This document shows, one piece after another, positions 21,100-29,763 of a stretch of 64,000 nt of DNA. Each line of letters starts with the position of its first letter. Within the stretch, counting starts at the first letter, position 1. The notes under the pieces were generated by a model. The model had not been told where the DNA came from and searched no databases. It saw only the letters and a list, made by a program, of their open reading frames with translations. This DNA is from an uncultured Opitutaceae bacterium (GTDB lineage Bacteria; Verrucomicrobiota; Verrucomicrobiia; Opitutales; Opitutaceae). The stretch is from the NCBI GenBank assembly GCA_903862935.1, contig CAIOZY010000025.1, positions 94,579-158,578 of the forward strand, in the 5' to 3' direction. The position numbers and the translations under genes are program-made.

Positions 21100-22602
21100 A
21101 TGTCCCGAATCACCGCTGTCACCCTCTCCATCGCTCTGAGTTTCGCCGCGGTTGCGGCAACCCGCGCGGAGGAGGCCCCGCCCGCGGCCCCGGAGGGCCC
21201 CGCCCTGACCCTTGAGCAGTGCGTCGCCCAGGCTCTGGCCAAGAACTTTGCAGTAAAGATCCAGACCTACTCCCTGGATTCGGCCAAGGCGGCGGTGATC
21301 ATCGCCCAGTCGACCTACGATCCCGTCCTCGGGGTGTCCTGGCAAAAGGAGGTCAACCTGAACCCGGCCGTGACGAGCGTTGTCACCGCGGGCGCAGGAG
21401 GGAGGCCCCTGTCCACGGACAACCAGGGCGCGACGGCCTCCGTCACGCAGAGCGTGATCACGGGAGGCACCGTAACGGCGACCTACGCGCTGGGGCGCGA
21501 CCTGACGAACGCGTCCTCGCCGCTCAACCCCGCTTATCTGGGAAATTCGTCGATCACTGTGTCCCAGCCCCTGCTCCAGGGCGCCGGCACCGACTACAAC
21601 CGAGCGGTGATCGATCGGGCCCGCCTCGGGCAGAAGATTGCCGGGCTCAACTTCAAGAGCTCGGTCCTGACGACAATCCTCAACGTTGAGACGGCCTACT
21701 TCAACGTACTGTACACGCGCCAGCAGTACCGGGTCGCCGAGGACACCCTCAAGCTCGCCCAGGAGCTGCTCGACGAGAACACGATCAAGCGCAAGACCGG
21801 GGTCCTGACCGACCTGGACGTCGTGCAAGCGCAGGCCGGCGTCGCCACCGCCAAAAGCCAGCTGATCGGTTTCAAGCAGGCCATGGACAATGCCGCGGAT
21901 GTGCTGCTGCAGGCCCTGGGAGAGCGGGAATTCAAGCTCCCGGTCGGCGCCGTCGCGTTCCCGCCGCTGCCCGACACAAGCGTCGCCTTTGATCTCTCGT
22001 ACAAACTGGCCCGCGACAATGGACCGACCCTGGCGACCATCGAGACGACGATCGAGCAGTACAAGCTCGACGCCTTGAGGGCCAAGCGCAACAACCTGCC
22101 GCAGCTGAACGCGACCGGAAGCATGGGCTACGGCAGCGCGGAGAACAGCTTCAACAACGCAAACTCGGGCCTGTGGCCGGGAACCGGCCACAGCTGGTCG
22201 GCCGGACTGACGTTCAGCGTGCCGTGGGGAATGCGCAGCAACAAGGCGCTCTACAGGCAGGCCATGGACAATGTGAACAGCGAGCAGGTCGCCCTCGACC
22301 AAGCCGACCAGGCGCTTGTCGTCAGCGTCCGCAACGCGGTCCGCTCGGTCCAGTCGAGTGTCGAGTCCGTTGCCGCAGCCAGCTCGGCCGCCGTTCTCAG
22401 CCAAAAGCAGTACGACCTGCAGAAGGCCAAGTTCGAGGCCGGGCTAGCGACCAGCTACGACGTCCTCCAGGCGCAGAACCAGCTCGAGTCCGCCCGCGTC
22501 GCCGAACTCCAGGCCCAAGTGGGCCTGCGGGTCTCGCTCGCCAGCCTGCGCTTCCTCGAGGGATCCTCCCTCGACTCGTACCGCGTCAACCTGCAAGGCT
22601 GA
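21100..22602 (+). CDS. TolC-family outer-membrane efflux channel
   Basis: A 500-aa secreted protein with signal peptide MSRITAVTLSIALSFAAVAATRAEE and the duplicated OEP architecture. The first repeat begins LTLEQCVAQALAKNFAVKI; the second ends in the long helices DLQKAKFEAGLATSYDVLQAQNQLESARVAELQAQV. Such trimers form the channel-tunnel used by RND and EmrAB pumps. The two pump systems at 2.7-10.5 kb lack a channel of their own, so this may serve them, though it lies 11 kb away and in no shared operon. The 3' end overlaps miaA by 17 bp, convergent. Confidence 0.92.
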   Translation: MSRITAVTLSIALSFAAVAATRAEEAPPAAPEGPALTLEQCVAQALAKNFAVKIQTYSLDSAKAAVIIAQSTYDPVLGVSWQKEVNLNPAVTSVVTAGAGGRPLSTDNQGATASVTQSVITGGTVTATYALGRDLTNASSPLNPAYLGNSSITVSQPLLQGAGTDYNRAVIDRARLGQKIAGLNFKSSVLTTILNVETAYFNVLYTRQQYRVAEDTLKLAQELLDENTIKRKTGVLTDLDVVQAQAGVATAKSQLIGFKQAMDNAADVLLQALGEREFKLPVGAVAFPPLPDTSVAFDLSYKLARDNGPTLATIETTIEQYKLDALRAKRNNLPQLNATGSMGYGSAENSFNNANSGLWPGTGHSWSAGLTFSVPWGMRSNKALYRQAMDNVNSEQVALDQADQALVVSVRNAVRSVQSSVESVAAASSAAVLSQKQYDLQKAKFEAGLATSYDVLQAQNQLESARVAELQAQVGLRVSLASLRFLEGSSLDSYRVNLQG

Positions 22603-23476
22603 CCAACCGGTGTTCCGGCAGCTGGGTCCTGAACCAGGTCCGCTGCTTGCGCACCAGCGCCCGGGTATTGCGGACGATCTCGCCCTCGAGCTCGGCCTCG
22701 CCCAGCCGCCCGTCGAGCATCGCGATCACCTCGCGGTAGCCGATCGCCTTCGCGGCGCTCGGGTTGTCCCGCAGGCCCACCCCGAGAAGGCCGCGGACCT
22801 CATCCACGAGCCCCGCCTGGAGCATCGCGGCCGTGCGTGCCTCGATCCGCCGGGCCAGGTCTCTCGGATCGCGCTCGAGCAGCGTCAGCTCGAGCCTCCA
22901 GCCTCCAAACGGGGCCGGCATCCGCGAAAACTCCTCGGCGAGCTCCGCGAGCGGCCGCCCCGAGGCCAGGCACCGCTCCAGGGCCCGGACGACCCGGCGG
23001 GGGTTCGCCGTGTCGAGTTCGCCCAGGCCGAGCGGGTTTAACCGCCTCAGTTCTGAGACAAGCGCGGGCAGCCCGCCCTCCGCTCCGAGCCGCTCCACAT
23101 GGGCCCTGAGCTCGGCGGGGACGGCCACTGCGTCAGCGACCGGGACGAAGAATGACTTCAGGTAGAAGCCGCTGCCCCCGACGACGACGACCGGCCGGCC
23201 CCGGGCGGAGATCTCCTCGGCCGCCTCCCGGGCAAGCGTTGCGTAGCGGGCGACATCCATCCGCTCGGTCACCTCGAGGATATCCACCAGGTGGTGAGGG
23301 ACCCGCGCGCGCTCGGCCGCCGTGGGCTTGGCCGTCCCGATGTCCATCCCCCGGTAGAACAGCAGCGAGTCGCACGAGATCACCTCGGCGCCCTGCTCCT
23401 GCGCCAGGCGCAGCGCCCAGTCGGTCTTGCCGGTTGCCGTCGCCCCCGTGACGAGATGGAGGGTGCGCCCGCTCAC
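22586..23476 (-). CDS. miaA: tRNA dimethylallyltransferase
   Basis: A 296-aa enzyme that prenylates A37 of tRNAs reading UNN codons. The P-loop (LVTGATATGKT), VISCDSLLFYRGMDIGTAKP, PHHLVDI, VVVGGSGFYLKSF and RQRTWFR-like RKQRTWFRTQL are all present. It starts with GTG at 23476, and the upstream GGEEF gene ends with TGA overlapping this start (GTGA), so the two are translationally coupled. Confidence 0.95.
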   Translation of the reverse strand: MSGRTLHLVTGATATGKTDWALRLAQEQGAEVISCDSLLFYRGMDIGTAKPTAAERARVPHHLVDILEVTERMDVARYATLAREAAEEISARGRPVVVVGGSGFYLKSFFVPVADAVAVPAELRAHVERLGAEGGLPALVSELRRLNPLGLGELDTANPRRVVRALERCLASGRPLAELAEEFSRMPAPFGGWRLELTLLERDPRDLARRIEARTAAMLQAGLVDEVRGLLGVGLRDNPSAAKAIGYREVIAMLDGRLGEAELEGEIVRNTRALVRKQRTWFRTQLPEHRLVSLAG

Positions 23477-24381
23477 GCCTGGGCCCCGCCGGGGCCGGCC
23501 ACCCGGTTTCGACCCTGCCCCTTGGCGGCGTAGAGCGCCCGGTCGGCCGCGGCGACAAGCTCGGAGGCGGACGCCGCGTTCTCGGGGGCGACCGCCCAGC
23601 CCGCGCTCACGGTGAGCTCAAGCGGCGGGCCCTCCCCCGACTCAACCGCATGCCCCCGCACCGCTTCGCAGGCGGCAAGCGCCGCGCGCCGGGCCCCGTC
23701 CGGGCCGGCCTCAATCAGCACCAGGGCGAACTCCTCGCCGCCGAAGCGGGCCACGATATCGACCGGGCGCACCGCCCCGCGCAGGCGCCGGGCGACCTCG
23801 CGCAGGACGGCGTCGCCCGCCGGGTGCCCCCGCCGGTCGTTGACCAGCTTGAAGTGGTCGATGTCGACCATGGCCAACGCGAGTCGGTGGCCGAAGCTCC
23901 GGGCCCGGGTCCACTCCGCATCGAGCAGCCGGTCGAACTCGCGCCGGTTCACAAGCCCCGTCAGTTCGTCCCGGGTCGCCAGCCGGTGCAGTGCGTCGAG
24001 GGTTTCCCCGAGTTTCAGGGCGTAGCGGATCGACCGCTCCAGGGATGCCGGGGCGATCTCGCCCTTGACCAGGTAGTCGAGCGCCCCGGCGTTCATCGCC
24101 TCGATGTCGACCGTCTGGGAGGACTCGGCCGTAAGGAAGATGATCGGCGTCCGGCAGCCCCGCCCGACGGCCTCCCGGATGAGCTGCAGGCCGTCGCGCC
24201 CCCCGAGCTGGAAGTCGAGCAGGCACGCGGCGTAGCCCCCCGACATCAGGCGCTCCAGGCCCTCCTCATAGGTGCCGGCCCAGTCCAGCTCATAGGGCTC
24301 GACCCGGAAGTGGCGGAAGTGGGCCTGGATCAACCGGTGCTGCAGCCGGTCGTCGTCGATCATCAGGATCTTCCGGGCCAT
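23473..24381 (-). CDS. Response regulator diguanylate cyclase (REC-GGEEF)
   Basis: A 302-aa protein. Residues 1-120 form a receiver domain with the acidic cluster (ILMIDDDR), phosphoacceptor Asp in ACLLDFQLGGRDG, IFLTAE and the conserved Lys in YLVKGE. Residues ~135-295 form a GGEEF domain: RDELTGLVNRREFDRLL, VDIDHFKLVNDRRGHPAGD, and an intact RFGGEEFALV. RPVD lies five residues before GGEEF and fits the RxxD inhibitory site, so c-di-GMP feedback inhibition is expected. The product would be c-di-GMP. It stands between trpA (7 bp upstream) and miaA (overlapping). No cognate kinase is adjacent. Confidence 0.93.
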   Translation of the reverse strand: MARKILMIDDDRLQHRLIQAHFRHFRVEPYELDWAGTYEEGLERLMSGGYAACLLDFQLGGRDGLQLIREAVGRGCRTPIIFLTAESSQTVDIEAMNAGALDYLVKGEIAPASLERSIRYALKLGETLDALHRLATRDELTGLVNRREFDRLLDAEWTRARSFGHRLALAMVDIDHFKLVNDRRGHPAGDAVLREVARRLRGAVRPVDIVARFGGEEFALVLIEAGPDGARRAALAACEAVRGHAVESGEGPPLELTVSAGWAVAPENAASASELVAAADRALYAAKGQGRNRVAGPGGAQA

Positions 24382-24388
24382 GGGCGTG

Positions 24389-25192
24389 TCACCCCCGCGC
24401 CGTCCCGGCCGAAAGGTCCCGGACCCGCGCCGCGAGAGCGGGCGCGATCCGCTCCCTTGCGGAGAGGTTCTCGCCGATTAAATTTACCAGGGCGCTGCCG
24501 ACGACGACGCCGTCTGCGAGGGCCGCGACCTGGGCGACATGCTCCCGCCGCGAGATCCCGAAGCCCACGACTACGGGAAGGGCCGTGTGGCGCCGGATGC
24601 GCCCCAGGGCCTCGCCAATCCCCGCAGGCAGCTCGCTGCGCACCCCGGTGACACCCTCGCGGGAAACGTAGTAGATGAAGCCCGTCGCCATCCGGCAAAT
24701 CCGCTCGAGGCGGGCCTCCGGTGTCGTCGGGGCCACGATCGCGACCAGGTCCACCCCGTGCCTTCCGGCCGCGGCGGCGACCTCGCCCGACTCCTCGGGA
24801 GGCAGGTCCAGGACGAGGATCCCGTCCACGCCGGCCTCCTTGGCCGCCCGCACGTACGCGTCGACCCCGTTTGCAAAGACCAGGTTGTAGTAGGTGTAGA
24901 AGACGACCGGCACCTGGGTCTCGCCGCGCAGCCGCCGCACCAGCTCGAATACCCGCGCCGCGGTCATCCCCGACTCCAGCGCCCGCTGGGCGGCGAGCTG
25001 GTTGGTGGGGCCGTCGGCCAGCGGGTCCGAGAAGGGGACTCCGAGCTCCAGCACGTCGACCCCGCCGGCGACCGCGGCGCGGCACGCCTCAAGCGAGGTC
25101 TCGAAGTCGGGGTCGCCCGCGCAGAGGTAGGCGACAAACGCGGCGCGGTTTCGGGCTCGGGCCCGGGCGAAGGCTTCGGCGATGCGGGGCAT
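24389..25192 (-). CDS. trpA: Tryptophan synthase alpha subunit
   Basis: A 267-aa TIM barrel that cleaves indole-3-glycerol phosphate to indole. Catalytic Glu and Asp lie in LELGVPFSDPLADGPTNQ; other signatures are AYLCAGDPDFETS, PVVFYTYYNLVF, GFIYYVSREGVTG and VGFGIS. The second ATG (25192, MPRIAEAF) matches the family N-terminus and has AGGA at suitable spacing; the track starts three codons earlier. trpB and the rest of the pathway are absent from the window; trpA instead leads a small operon with the GGEEF protein and miaA. Confidence 0.94.
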   Translation of the reverse strand: MPRIAEAFARARARNRAAFVAYLCAGDPDFETSLEACRAAVAGGVDVLELGVPFSDPLADGPTNQLAAQRALESGMTAARVFELVRRLRGETQVPVVFYTYYNLVFANGVDAYVRAAKEAGVDGILVLDLPPEESGEVAAAAGRHGVDLVAIVAPTTPEARLERICRMATGFIYYVSREGVTGVRSELPAGIGEALGRIRRHTALPVVVGFGISRREHVAQVAALADGVVVGSALVNLIGENLSARERIAPALAARVRDLSAGTARG

Positions 25193-25253
25193 CGGGGCCA
25201 TCCTGCCAAAAGCCTCCGCCGGGAGGCAAGGGTCATGTGGCGGGACCGATGGG

Positions 25254-26024
25254 CTAGAACGTGAATTCCACCACGACTGGGCAGTGGTCGGAGAGCATGC
25301 TCCTTAGGACGCGGCATTCGACATGCCGGCAGCTGGCGGGCAGGAAGATGAAGTCCAGCATCCGGCGCGGGAGCGGCGAGGGAAAGGTTCCCCCGGTCTG
25401 CGGCCGGACAATGTAGTCGCCGTACTCGCGCAGATGGCCCCACAGGGCCGCCGTCGCGTCGTCGCGAGTTGCCGGGGTGTTGAAGTCCCCGCACACGATA
25501 GGCGGGATCGCCCAGCGGTGCGAACTCGAGCGCTGCTTCGCCCTGAGCCAGGCTACCAGCAGGTCCAATTGGCGCATGCGCCGGGCCCGGGAACTGGAGT
25601 GCAGGTGCAGGTTGACGAAGGGCACCCGCCTCGCCCCGACCGCCAGCTCCGCGAACAGGAACCCCTTCTCCCCCACCCGCCGCTTGCCGAAGGCCACCGT
25701 CTCGGTCTCCAGGATCACGTGGCGGGACAGGAGCGCGTTGCCGTACGACAGGTTAAGGAACCCCATCCTTCGGTTGTTGATCCCGAAGACGGCATGCGGG
25801 AACTTCCCGAAGACACGCAGATAGTCCAAATGGTTGAAGCTGCCCGCCCAGCGCGAGTTCTCGTCGATCTCCTGCATCGCAACGATATCCGGGTCGAGGC
25901 GGCGCAGCATGGCGGCGATCCTGCGCAGGTTGACCCGGATCTTCCGGGGCGAGGTCAGGCCCTGGATCGGCGCAAGGCCCCGGCCGTGCGCGATGTTGAA
26001 GGTTACGATCCTGAGGCGCGACAT
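25254..26024 (-). CDS. Endonuclease/exonuclease/phosphatase-family protein
   Basis: A 256-aa EEP-fold metal-dependent hydrolase. Active-site blocks run in order: RIVTFNIAHGRG (Asn), DIVAMQEIDENSRWAGS (Glu), VNLHLHSSSRARRMRQLDLL, VCGDFNTP (Asp-Asn), LDFIF and SDHCPVVVEF (terminal Asp-His). Related proteins cleave phosphodiesters of nucleic acids, lipids or sugars, so the substrate is open. No signal peptide is visible, suggesting a cytoplasmic enzyme. Start 26024 gives MSRLRIVTFNIAHG; the upstream extension in the track is not conserved-looking. Confidence 0.85.
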   Translation of the reverse strand: MSRLRIVTFNIAHGRGLAPIQGLTSPRKIRVNLRRIAAMLRRLDPDIVAMQEIDENSRWAGSFNHLDYLRVFGKFPHAVFGINNRRMGFLNLSYGNALLSRHVILETETVAFGKRRVGEKGFLFAELAVGARRVPFVNLHLHSSSRARRMRQLDLLVAWLRAKQRSSSHRWAIPPIVCGDFNTPATRDDATAALWGHLREYGDYIVRPQTGGTFPSPLPRRMLDFIFLPASCRHVECRVLRSMLSDHCPVVVEFTF

Positions 26025-26145
26025 GGCGGGACAGGGCGAACCTAGCGGATCGGGCGGCGGATTCCCATCCGCAAATCGCCCGCCTGCCAAGCAGCGCTTG
26101 ACAGGCCGAGCGGGCCCCAAGAATCTCTCCCCTCGCCTTTCTTAC

Positions 26146-26223
26146 GGCGGCCATAGCTCAGTTGGTTAGAGCACAAGATTGTGGATCTTGGGGTCGCGGG
26201 TTCGAGCCCCGTTGGCCGCCCCA
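26146..26223 (+). tRNA. tRNA-His (GTG)
   Basis: The cloverleaf can be drawn by hand: acceptor GCGGCCA/TGGCCGC, D stem GCTC/GAGC, anticodon stem CAAGA/TCTTG with loop TTGTGGA (anticodon GUG), and T arm GCGGG-TTCGAGC-CCCGT. An extra 5' G (G-1) faces C73, the identity element unique to tRNA-His, and CCA is encoded. A strong intrinsic terminator follows 4 bp later. Confidence 0.97.
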
Positions 26224-26227
26224 CTTC

Positions 26228-26257
26228 AAAGCCCCCTCTGAAAAGAGGGGGCTTTTT
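26228..26257 (+). terminator. Rho-independent terminator of tRNA-His
   Basis: A perfect 12-bp stem (AAAGCCCCCTCT / AGAGGGGGCTTT) with a GAAA tetraloop and a T5 tail. The roughly 290 bp after it, up to 26550, show no gene. Confidence 0.95.
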
Positions 26258-26550
26258 GTTTGGCCTCCCGGCTCAGGACGCGGCCAGACGCCCCCAAACG
26301 CCCTTCCCGTTCTTCACCGGAGCCCCACCCAACATGTCTCTGCCGCCCGCTTGCCCGGACTTGCTTGCCCTCGTCCCGTTGTCTTTCAGGGCGTTGTCTT
26401 TCAGGGGTTCTTGACCGTCGCAAACCTTCGCGTCACAATGAACGCACCCCGGAAGAATACGCGCTATTGGCTACGTCGCCCGCCGCAGAATGGGCCGGGA
26501 TGATCGAGAGAATCCAGACCGCTCGAAGATACAACACCACGAGGTGCAAC

Positions 26551-26961
26551 ATGAAGTGCATTCTAGGTTTGGTCGCCGCCATCGCACTAAGCACGCTGGA
26601 CACGTCACAGTCTTTCGGAGGTCCGGTTGCTCCGTTTGACCGGCAAGGTGTGATTCAGGGGAAAACAGGGACCGAGTGGGCCGTGTCGTTCAAGGGCGCC
26701 GAGGGGGCTGTTGCGGGTCTTTCCATTGATGTGACCGACCACATCAATGAGTCACCCGGTAGCGCCAATGTCGTGCTCGCCGTGAAAGATAGCAGCGGCA
26801 ACGTTATACAGTCGGTCAAAGTCACCCCCATGCTGATCTTCTACAACATGGGGATGATAAAATGGACACCGCCTGCGCCCGGGACGTATGTCATTCGGAT
26901 AGAGAACAACGACAACACCGACTACAAATACCATCTTTGGTGTGCCGTGCCTGCTACCTGA
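26551..26961 (+). CDS. Small secreted beta-sandwich protein, paralogue 1
   Basis: A 136-aa protein with a signal peptide (MKCILGLVAAIALSTLDTSQSFG) and a mature part of about 110 aa. It starts GGPVAPFDRQG and ends in WTPPAPGTYVIRIENNDNTDYKYHLW, a pattern like bacterial pre-peptidase C-terminal beta-sandwich domains. GAGGT precedes ATG 26551 at good spacing. It shares the GPV-PF start and WTP-PG-Y-I-NN end with the next gene, so the two arose by tandem duplication. No enzyme motif is visible. The area is lower in GC than the flanks. Confidence 0.75.
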   Translation: MKCILGLVAAIALSTLDTSQSFGGPVAPFDRQGVIQGKTGTEWAVSFKGAEGAVAGLSIDVTDHINESPGSANVVLAVKDSSGNVIQSVKVTPMLIFYNMGMIKWTPPAPGTYVIRIENNDNTDYKYHLWCAVPAT

Positions 26962-27059
26962 TCCACTGAGGACGCCGCGGGGGCGCGCCAGTTTCTTTGG
27001 GCCAGGACGGGATACTTAGGGGTCTCCACCACACACGATGCAACGCCGAGAATTCACAC

Positions 27060-27458
27060 ATGAAACCTATTCTAGTGCTGATCGCGACGATCTGGCTGGT
27101 CTCAGGGCCGGCATCCCGCTGCTTCTGCGGGCCGGTTCAGCCCTTTCACGTGAAGGCCACCATCGCGGCACAGGGCCGCGACAGGTATCGCGTCGCGTTG
27201 AAGGGCAATGAAGTGGCGGCGGCGTACTTCTATATCGCCCAGATTGGCTACGGGACTTTCGAACTCTCTGTAACTGGGCCCAACGGGGCCGTTGTCGGTT
27301 CCGACAAGGGGAATATGCTTCATAGCCCAATGGTGTCGTGGACACCGACCGAGCCCGGTGTTTACCTCATCGAGTTAACAAATAACGATAGGCTTTCCTA
27401 CAACTACGAGCTAACCGTGTATACGCCGGCGTCACCGGGCGCCGGGCCCCCCGGGTAG
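27060..27458 (+). CDS. Small secreted beta-sandwich protein, paralogue 2
   Basis: A 132-aa protein with signal peptide MKPILVLIATIWLVSGPASRCF and mature start GPVQPFHVKATI. The C-terminal strand block WTPTEPGVYLIELTNNDRLSYNYELTVY parallels the previous gene, while the middle differs markedly, so the copies are old. The gene is 98 bp downstream of its paralogue in the same direction. It is probably exported to the periplasm or beyond; function unknown. Confidence 0.72.
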   Translation: MKPILVLIATIWLVSGPASRCFCGPVQPFHVKATIAAQGRDRYRVALKGNEVAAAYFYIAQIGYGTFELSVTGPNGAVVGSDKGNMLHSPMVSWTPTEPGVYLIELTNNDRLSYNYELTVYTPASPGAGPPG

Positions 27459-27614
27459 CACAGCAGCCAGCACAACCGAATCGCCTCGGTCGCCATTGAG
27501 AAGTACCGCGGAAGAGCCCCGCGTCCGGCCAGAAACCCGCCCCCCCTGCGGCTTTCCCAATGCGGCCTCTCCGACTCGGGTTTCACCCCGGATGGGCGAG
27601 ACCCCGCCGTTCCG

Positions 27615-27860
27615 TCAGTCCCTTCCCCAGCTCCAACGTGGCCGCTCACCCTTCCAGCAGCAGAATGTGAGCAGGACCACGAACACCGCTGAGACATACA
27701 GAATATACCCGGCTCTGTGGGCCTTCGCCATGGGAGCCCCACCGACTGCGGCAAGGACGCAGCCGACAAACACGGCCCATCCCTGCCAACGCGCGGGGAA
27801 ACTCCACCCCCAGCCAAAGGTTTTCGCAAAAAACCACGCCTTTTCTCTTGGAAGGGCCAT
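27615..27860 (-). CDS. Small two-helix membrane protein
   Basis: An 81-aa protein, MALPREKAWFFAKTFGWGW at the start, with a Trp-rich WSFPARWQGWAVFVG segment, two transmembrane helices and a C-terminal CCWKGERPRWSWG. I recognise this WGWG / WQGW / WKGE-PRW layout from conserved small membrane proteins of Proteobacteria and Verrucomicrobiota, but no function is known to me. The ATG at 27860 was chosen over the longer 118-aa frame because similarity begins there. The overlapping plus-strand 170-aa ORF is a shadow. Confidence 0.6.
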   Translation of the reverse strand: MALPREKAWFFAKTFGWGWSFPARWQGWAVFVGCVLAAVGGAPMAKAHRAGYILYVSAVFVVLLTFCCWKGERPRWSWGRD

Positions 27861-28139
27861 ACTGCTTTCTTTGACCCTAGCCTTCCCTCGAGCCTTCTCA
27901 ATCCCATACCGTCGGTGCTTGCCGTTCGCCCAGGCCAACTCGGCTCTTGCCCCGGCCCCGCACCTGCTCAAGACGGGCCTGCTCGGTGGGCTCCTCCTCC
28001 CTGCGTAACCGATACAAGTGCAACCCTGCGGGGCCCTCGAGACTTGCGACCAAGGGTCCCACCAGTCAGGATGCGCGGGATGCCAGCCGCGATCGGCAGT
28101 CGATCCCAGCGCCTGACGCCATCCAACACAGCGAACCCT

Positions 28140-28451
28140 ATGACATCCTCCCTTGATTCACGAGCAGCCGCGGTTCGAGAGTTACAGGTCATTCCCGGGG
28201 TGGGCCCCATCATAGCCCGCAACCTGGTGGCCCTAGGCATCTCTCGCGTTGCGCAGTTGAGAGGAAAGAATCCGGAGCGCCTATACCGGCGATTGGAGGC
28301 GCACGAGGGAGCCCATGTCGATCGCTGCGCCCTGTATGTGTTGCGTTGCGCCGTTTACTACGCGGAAAATCAGCGGCACGACCCTCGCCTGCTCAAGTGG
28401 TGGAATTGGAAGGACGATCGGGTCGGTCCCCACCATCGCCGCCGCCCGTAG
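28140..28451 (+). CDS. Cdd1-like helix-hairpin-helix protein
   Basis: A 103-aa protein of the pathogenicity-locus (Cdd1) HhH family. LQVIPGVGPIIARNLVALGI is a helix-hairpin-helix element, followed by QLRGKNPERLYRRL, GAHVDRCALYVLRCAVYYAE and the family C-terminus LLKWWNWKDD. HhH proteins usually contact DNA non-specifically; no partner is evident. ATG 28140 is the start nearest the conserved part. It stands alone between low-GC genes. Confidence 0.85.
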   Translation: MTSSLDSRAAAVRELQVIPGVGPIIARNLVALGISRVAQLRGKNPERLYRRLEAHEGAHVDRCALYVLRCAVYYAENQRHDPRLLKWWNWKDDRVGPHHRRRP

Positions 28452-28559
28452 CCGCGATTCATCCATCCGTCCCCTAGATAAGAATCGCCCGAGGAGCCGG
28501 GACGGCCGTCGGGGTAGCAACGAGGCTCGGCCGGCCTAAGACTCGAGGGCGCCGGGGCC

Positions 28560-29447
28560 CTATGCAGCCTTCAATCTGCGGCGATACTGCGAGTATGCGG
28601 CCAAGGCCACGCCGACCACGACAGGAATCCAGGTTCCCACTTCTGGAACCGGCGTGATCGCCTTCCCATTTGCCCAGATCTCGGTAGTTCCGTTCCAAGC
28701 CGAGACGTTGTAGTCCAAAAGACCGCTCTCGTTCCATGCTGTGGAAGAACTCGAGCCGGAAATCCCGTTGGTGTTATCCACCAGAATCGCGAGATAGTTG
28801 ATCCCGTTATAGAATGTCGCGTTGCCGGTGCTTATGACCTGCTGCGTAACATTGTTCCACTCCCCTTGCGGCAAGGAAACTATCGAATTGGAATAATTGG
28901 AGGGCGCTGTCGTGGGACTGACGTTGTATCCCAGCGGGTTCATATAGATCGTATAGCCGTCGTCCGCAGCGATCGTCATGTCGATGGATACCGGAGCCGT
29001 AATAACAGCGCCAGCCGCTAGCCCCGTTTGGGTTAGATTAAACGCCAGAGTATATACGAAGAGGCCTTCATTGGATCCCGTTCCGTTTCCCGGTAGATAG
29101 TTTCCGCCCTTGTTGACGTAGGTAGATCCCGAGGTGTGGCCGCTTGAAGTTGACGCGCCGGGAGCAACAATCCACTCCGCTGTGCTCGTGTTGGACGTGT
29201 AGCCGGAACCGGACACCGCCGAGGCGGTAATCGCGTAAGCAGCCCCAACAAAGGTGGTGTTTACGCTGGATCCGCCATTGGACGAAGCGTAAGTCACCGT
29301 CCAATATGAAACGGCGCTCCCACCTGCGGTCAGCCCCTGCGAGCTGGTTTCGCCTGTGTTGTAAAGATTTGCAATAGTAACCTGGGCGCGGAGGCCGGAG
29401 AGCATCAGCGCCAGTACTGCGAAAATTGTGAATGGGAGTCGCGTCAC
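28560..29447 (-). CDS. PEP-CTERM sorting-domain exoprotein
   Basis: A 295-aa secreted protein: signal peptide MTRLPFTIFAVLALMLSGLRAQ, a Ser/Thr/Gly/Asn-rich body (VTYASSNGGSSVNTTFVG, TIAADDGYTIYMNPLGYNV) typical of beta-rich surface proteins, and a C-terminal sorting signal VPEVGTWIPVVVGVALAAYSQYRRR (VPE, hydrophobic helix, Arg cluster). In PEP-CTERM bacteria an exosortase cleaves this tail during export linked to exopolysaccharide. No exosortase gene is in the window. The start is GTG 29447 without an obvious Shine-Dalgarno. Base composition is clearly lower in GC than the core genes. Confidence 0.88.
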   Translation of the reverse strand: MTRLPFTIFAVLALMLSGLRAQVTIANLYNTGETSSQGLTAGGSAVSYWTVTYASSNGGSSVNTTFVGAAYAITASAVSGSGYTSNTSTAEWIVAPGASTSSGHTSGSTYVNKGGNYLPGNGTGSNEGLFVYTLAFNLTQTGLAAGAVITAPVSIDMTIAADDGYTIYMNPLGYNVSPTTAPSNYSNSIVSLPQGEWNNVTQQVISTGNATFYNGINYLAILVDNTNGISGSSSSTAWNESGLLDYNVSAWNGTTEIWANGKAITPVPEVGTWIPVVVGVALAAYSQYRRRLKAA

Positions 29448-29763
29448 TTGATAACGTTAATCTTAGCTTAGGCGCCATTACCTGTTGCAAGGGGGGAAAC
29501 TACTTACCGATTTGTAACTTTTCCCGCATAGGCTCTTGTGCCCCGGCAAGAGTTCGAAGCCGCAGGTTGTCTCGCGCCTTCGCGCCATCGAGGCGCCAAC
29601 AGCAGGCGGCGCACACCTAACCGAGTATGCCCCCGCGCCCTCGCAGGCCACGGGATCGCGCGGACCTTCTCTAGAATATCCCAGCGGGTGGGCATCGCCT
29701 CACGCGGCAGCCAGCCCCGTCCCGCGGCCCCGCACCCTGCTGGCTCCCGCAAGGCTTCCCAGC
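29448..29763. other. Intergenic region without a gene
   Basis: The PEP-CTERM promoter should lie in the AT-richer part next to 29448-29530. The remainder is GC-rich with only shadow ORFs. I see no RNA gene or repeat. Confidence 0.5.

Noticed and set aside
27404-27907. Overlapping ORFs (167 aa minus, 170 aa plus at 27496-28008) around the small membrane protein
   Set aside because: Neither resembles a protein family; the 81-aa membrane protein in the third frame does.
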